Part shown: positions 6,249-8,820 of the stretch, one piece after another
How the letters are laid out: each line of letters begins with the position of its first letter
How positions within the stretch are numbered: the first letter of the stretch is position 1
Assembly: GCA_019244945.1 (NCBI GenBank)
Contig: JAFASD010000024.1
Location: 1-8,820 of the forward strand
DNA: 8,820 nucleotides
DNA from: Acidobacteriaceae bacterium
Lineage (GTDB): Bacteria; Acidobacteriota; Terriglobia; Bryobacterales; Bryobacteraceae
Direction: 5' to 3'
Notes under the pieces: model-generated
Told to the model about the DNA's origin: nothing
The model's database searches: none
Seen by the model: the letters and a program-made list of their open reading frames with translations, nothing else
Made by a program: the position numbers and the translations under genes

Positions 6249-7574
6249 TTATTTCCGGTACACCACGCCGCCCTTCATGACGAACCGCACTTTCTCCAAA
6301 ACACCGATATCCTGCAGTGGATCACCGGGCGCCGCGATCACGTCAGCCAAATAGTTCGCCTTTAACTTGCCGATCTGCTCTTCCCATCCCAGCAGTTTGG
6401 CGCCATTCAGGAAATCAGCTTGAAGCACTGCCAGCGGTTTCATTCCATACTTCACCATCAGCACGAATTCTCGCGCTTGCGTTCCGTGCGGAAACGGACC
6501 TACATCGGACCCCACCGCCATGGGCACTCCGGCCGCAACCTGTTTCCGAAAGCCTTCCACTTTCATATCGAACATGCGGTGCAAACGCGCTCCCTCCTCG
6601 GGCGAGGCCGCGCGATCTGCAAAGTATTCGAAAATCGTGAACGTCGGAACAGCCGGAATCTGCTTCTCGCGCATCAGCCGCATCGTCTCCTCGCCCAGTT
6701 GGTTCGCATGATCGATCGATTCCGCTCCCGCCTGTGCCGCATACAGCGTCCCCGGCTCGCCTGTGGCATGCACCGCGACTCGCTTACCGACTCGCGCTGC
6801 TTCCTGCACCGCCGCGCTCAATTGAGCCGCCGAGTATTGGTACGGCGTGTGAAACTCGTTATCCCTAATAAAATCCGCGCCTGTCTCGTAAATTTTTATG
6901 AAGTCTGCGCCTTCCTTCAATTGCTCGCGAATCGCCGACACCAGTTCCTCGGCATTGTTGGCATAGGTCGCATTCGACAGTACGTGCTGCGCTGGATTGA
7001 ACTTGATTGCGTCTTCATGCCCGCCCAGTATGTCGATGGCGTTACCGCTGACCCGCAGGCGCGGGCCCGGAATCTGGCCGGCATCAATCGCATTCCGCAC
7101 CGCCGTGTCCGCCGACCCTGCGCCCTCGGTCCCCATGTCCCGCTCCGCCGTAAACCCCGCCATCAAATCGTCCCGAGCCGCGAGCACCGCCATGATCGTC
7201 CGTTGCGGTACCGACTCTTGAACCGTTTGCAAATCCTCTGCGCCAGGATGGAGAAATAGATGCACGTGCGCATCAATCAGACCCGGCAACAACGTGCTGT
7301 CTCCCAAGTCGATGACCTCGGCGCCCGCTGGATGCGTCACGCTCGAACCGGCTTCCACAATTCGCTCCCCTCTCACCAACACCTCGCCAGGTGTGATCAG
7401 CCGTCCTGCTTCGATATCGAGCAATCTCGCGGCATGCAGAATCATGACCCGCGTTGGAGGCGCCCCTGGTTGCGCCGCAGAAGCCGATTCCGCGACCACA
7501 ATCGCACAAACAGCAACCATCAGAATCGTGCAGCAGCGTTTACCGCAGCTTCCAGGAATAGAAGAGGATTTCAT
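6249..7574 (-). CDS. Secreted metal-dependent amidohydrolase (imidazolonepropionase / prolidase-like)
   Basis: This gene encodes 441 residues from the ATG at 7574. That start gives a clear Sec signal peptide: a basic n-region (to K12-R13), a hydrophobic core about 16-28 and an A-S-A cleavage site near A33. An upstream in-frame ATG at 7652 would bury the signal and was rejected. The mature protein has the composite N-terminal beta domain, then the TIM-barrel metal ligands: H103-x-H105 in DAHVHL, K227 in FIKIYE (possible carboxylated lysine), H269 in VAVHATG, H289 in SIDHAN and D357 in VGSDVG. Hence the full active-site set is present and the enzyme is probably active. Relatives hydrolyse cyclic amides or Xaa-Pro/Xaa-Arg dipeptides; the substrate cannot be read from the sequence. 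The C-terminal strand segment (ADVIAAPGDPLQD, then VMKGGVVYRK) is typical and complete. It is divergent from the YihY-family gene. Confidence 0.92.
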   Translation of the reverse strand: MKSSSIPGSCGKRCCTILMVAVCAIVVAESASAAQPGAPPTRVMILHAARLLDIEAGRLITPGEVLVRGERIVEAGSSVTHPAGAEVIDLGDSTLLPGLIDAHVHLFLHPGAEDLQTVQESVPQRTIMAVLAARDDLMAGFTAERDMGTEGAGSADTAVRNAIDAGQIPGPRLRVSGNAIDILGGHEDAIKFNPAQHVLSNATYANNAEELVSAIREQLKEGADFIKIYETGADFIRDNEFHTPYQYSAAQLSAAVQEAARVGKRVAVHATGEPGTLYAAQAGAESIDHANQLGEETMRLMREKQIPAVPTFTIFEYFADRAASPEEGARLHRMFDMKVEGFRKQVAAGVPMAVGSDVGPFPHGTQAREFVLMVKYGMKPLAVLQADFLNGAKLLGWEEQIGKLKANYLADVIAAPGDPLQDIGVLEKVRFVMKGGVVYRK

Positions 7575-7663
7575 CGTATTACGTTTAGCAAAACTCTCGC
7601 CGGCTACCAGCAAACTTACCAGTGCGGATGAGTCTGGCCGATCCGATCTCATTCATAAAGCTC

Positions 7664-8767
7664 ATGCCTATTCGAACTCTGATCCCGCTTCTAAAGAAGA
7701 CTTATCAGAATTGGAGCGATCACAACGCGCCCCGCCTGGGGGCGTCCGTGGCCTTCTACACCTTGCTCTCGTTTGCCCCACTTCTGCTTTTCACGGTGGC
7801 TGTGGTGGCCTTGGTTTTCGATCAGCAAAAAGCCCAGAACGGCTTGATTGATCAAGCGCGACAAATGATCGGCGATCGCGGAGCCGACACGGTGAAGTCT
7901 CTCCTCGCGAGCGCTCAAAAACGTTCCTCCGGAGTACTGGCAACTGTAATCGCTTTTGTCACGTTACTGTTTGGAGCATCCGGAGTATTTTCCGAACTGC
8001 GGGATGCTCTCAACACCATTTGGGACGCCAAGCCCAAGGACCAGTCCGGATTAGCCGGCATGCTCAAACAGCGCCTGTTTTCATTCGGTATGGTTCTTTC
8101 CGTAGGGTTTCTGTTGCTCGTTTCGTTGGTCATCAGCGCGGCTTTGGCATTTCTCGGTAAGTTCTTCGGGCAAATGATCCCTGTCCCGCCTTTTGTCTTT
8201 GAGATGATCAATTTTGTGATATCGTTCGGCGTCATTACTCTGCTGTTTGCACTGATGTTCAAGTTTGTTCCTGCCCGAAAGATCTCATGGCGAAATGTCG
8301 GTTTCGGAGCTGTCGGAACGGCTCTTTTATTCACCATAGGCAAGATGCTCCTCGGCCTCTACATCGGAAAGGCCAGCGTGGGATCGACTTACGGCGCCGC
8401 AGGTTCACTCGTTGCCGTAATTGTGTGGGTCTATTACTCGGCCCAAATCTTCTTCTTCGGCGCCGAGTTCACACGTGTGCACGCAGACGCGCATGAGAGC
8501 GCCGAATCCGTCCCGGAACCCGCTAAGCAACCGGTCGCCAGCGAACCACCTAAGATCGAAAAGGCCGCGCCAGTGATCCAGGTGAGCACCCCGATTCGCT
8601 CCCCAGCTCCGCAGCCGTTACACTATGCAAGGCCACCTTACCGCGAGAAATCGATTCAACCAAAATCGCGAGCGTCGCTTCTCATGGCTGCTGCCGTAGG
8701 CTTCCTCTTCGGAAGCGCCTTCGCAACCCGGAGCGGACGCCGGCGGTCTCGTGGCGGTAGCGCTTAG
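7664..8767 (+). CDS. YihY/BrkB (virulence factor BrkB) family inner-membrane protein with an extra C-terminal helix
   Basis: From the ATG at 7664 this gives 367 residues. The core (about 10-275) has the six helices of the family (about 27-51, 93-113, 140-164, 181-201, 212-233, 245-268) and its signatures: NAPRLGASVAFYTLLSFAPL (21-40), ELRDALNTIW (111-120), KFVPARKISWR (200-210) and GSTYGAAGSLVAVIVWVYYS (240-259). Function is unsettled; early claims of RNase BN identity were withdrawn, and transport is suspected. Unusually, a Pro/Ala-rich cytoplasmic or periplasmic linker (about 276-335) leads to a seventh hydrophobic segment (about 337-354) and an Arg-rich end. Alternative starts at 7622 (GTG) and 7628 (ATG) are in frame; none has a good ribosome site, and 7664 best matches family length before the first helix. 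The TAG stop directly abuts the convergent tRNA gene. Confidence 0.92.
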   Translation: MPIRTLIPLLKKTYQNWSDHNAPRLGASVAFYTLLSFAPLLLFTVAVVALVFDQQKAQNGLIDQARQMIGDRGADTVKSLLASAQKRSSGVLATVIAFVTLLFGASGVFSELRDALNTIWDAKPKDQSGLAGMLKQRLFSFGMVLSVGFLLLVSLVISAALAFLGKFFGQMIPVPPFVFEMINFVISFGVITLLFALMFKFVPARKISWRNVGFGAVGTALLFTIGKMLLGLYIGKASVGSTYGAAGSLVAVIVWVYYSAQIFFFGAEFTRVHADAHESAESVPEPAKQPVASEPPKIEKAAPVIQVSTPIRSPAPQPLHYARPPYREKSIQPKSRASLLMAAAVGFLFGSAFATRSGRRRSRGGSA

Positions 8768-8820
8768 TGAGCCGGGCGGGAATCGAACCCGCGACCACCG
8801 CATTAAAAGTGCGATGCTCT
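8768..8820 (-). tRNA. tRNA-Lys (anticodon UUU), truncated at the window edge
   Basis: Read on the minus strand, the anticodon arm is TCGCA-CTTTTAA-TGCGG (8814 to 8798) with anticodon TTT at 8807-8805. Next come a five-base variable loop and a perfect T arm GCGGG-TTCGATT-CCCGC (8792-8776). The 3' acceptor strand CCGGCTC (8775-8769) and discriminator A (8768) follow. The CCA end is not encoded, since the next bases are CTA from the neighbouring stop codon. The D stem's 3' half GAGC is visible at 8819-8816. The 5' acceptor half and most of the D arm lie beyond the window; they should begin GAGCCGG. Confidence 0.93.

Noticed and set aside
6420..7259. 279-codon open frame on the + strand
   Set aside because: It is fully antisense to the amidohydrolase, whose active-site motifs are complete; the translation is Arg/His/Leu-rich with no domain.
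7575..7652. Longer amidohydrolase start at 7652 and lipoprotein lipobox
   Set aside because: The longer start would place 26 polar residues before the signal peptide. Cys at 14, 15 and 23 do not sit at a lipobox position after the hydrophobic core.
1..8820. CRISPR array, transposase, phage or toxin-antitoxin genes
   Set aside because: I saw no regularly spaced direct repeats, no transposase or integrase motifs and no paired small ORFs.

Overview
The window looks like a chromosomal segment of an Acidobacteriota bacterium, probably of the Solibacter/Bryobacter type. The support is an orphan duplicated ABC permease of the acidobacterial (ADOP) kind, a protein of the 'N-A-x-x-STGP...GK-x-x-S-x-N-A' family that I recall as multi-copy in those genomes, and a kinase-type C-terminus reading RYQRAAEVQAALEAVQSG at the left edge. 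This assignment rests on remembered families, not on a search. No phage, transposase, CRISPR or plasmid genes are visible.

Left part (1-1675, + strand). The window opens inside a reading frame whose first residues resemble the end of a bacterial Ser/Thr protein kinase domain. Without any stop codon it runs into a six-Asp-box beta-propeller protein (BNR/YVTN-like). Five bases after the propeller stop comes a small MoaD/ThiS-type ubiquitin-like protein. Propeller plus sulfur-carrier-like protein is, as I recall, a recurrent bacterial pair of unknown function and is the most interesting system here. Two details stand out: the possible kinase-propeller fusion, and a MoaD-like protein whose diglycine is followed by 19 extra residues, although a TAG lies one base out of frame exactly where the chain should end.

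Middle (1677-5348, - strand). A DUF4419 protein converges on the MoaD-like gene with one base between them. Upstream of it, in the same direction, lies a two-module, eight-helix ADOP permease without an ATPase gene in view.

Right part (5349-8820). A C-rich leader with an inverted repeat precedes the STGP-family gene (+). This converges on a secreted metal-dependent amidohydrolase (-). Divergent from that is a YihY/BrkB-family membrane protein (+) with an unusual extra C-terminal tail and helix. Its stop codon directly abuts the 3' end of a convergent tRNA-Lys(UUU) gene cut by the window edge.

Apart from the propeller/MoaD pair, the genes look like independent housekeeping or accessory units and not one operon. 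All three convergent junctions are extremely tight and no classical T-tailed terminator is visible at any of them. No gene-free stretch exceeds 300 bases; the longest is 5349-5561.
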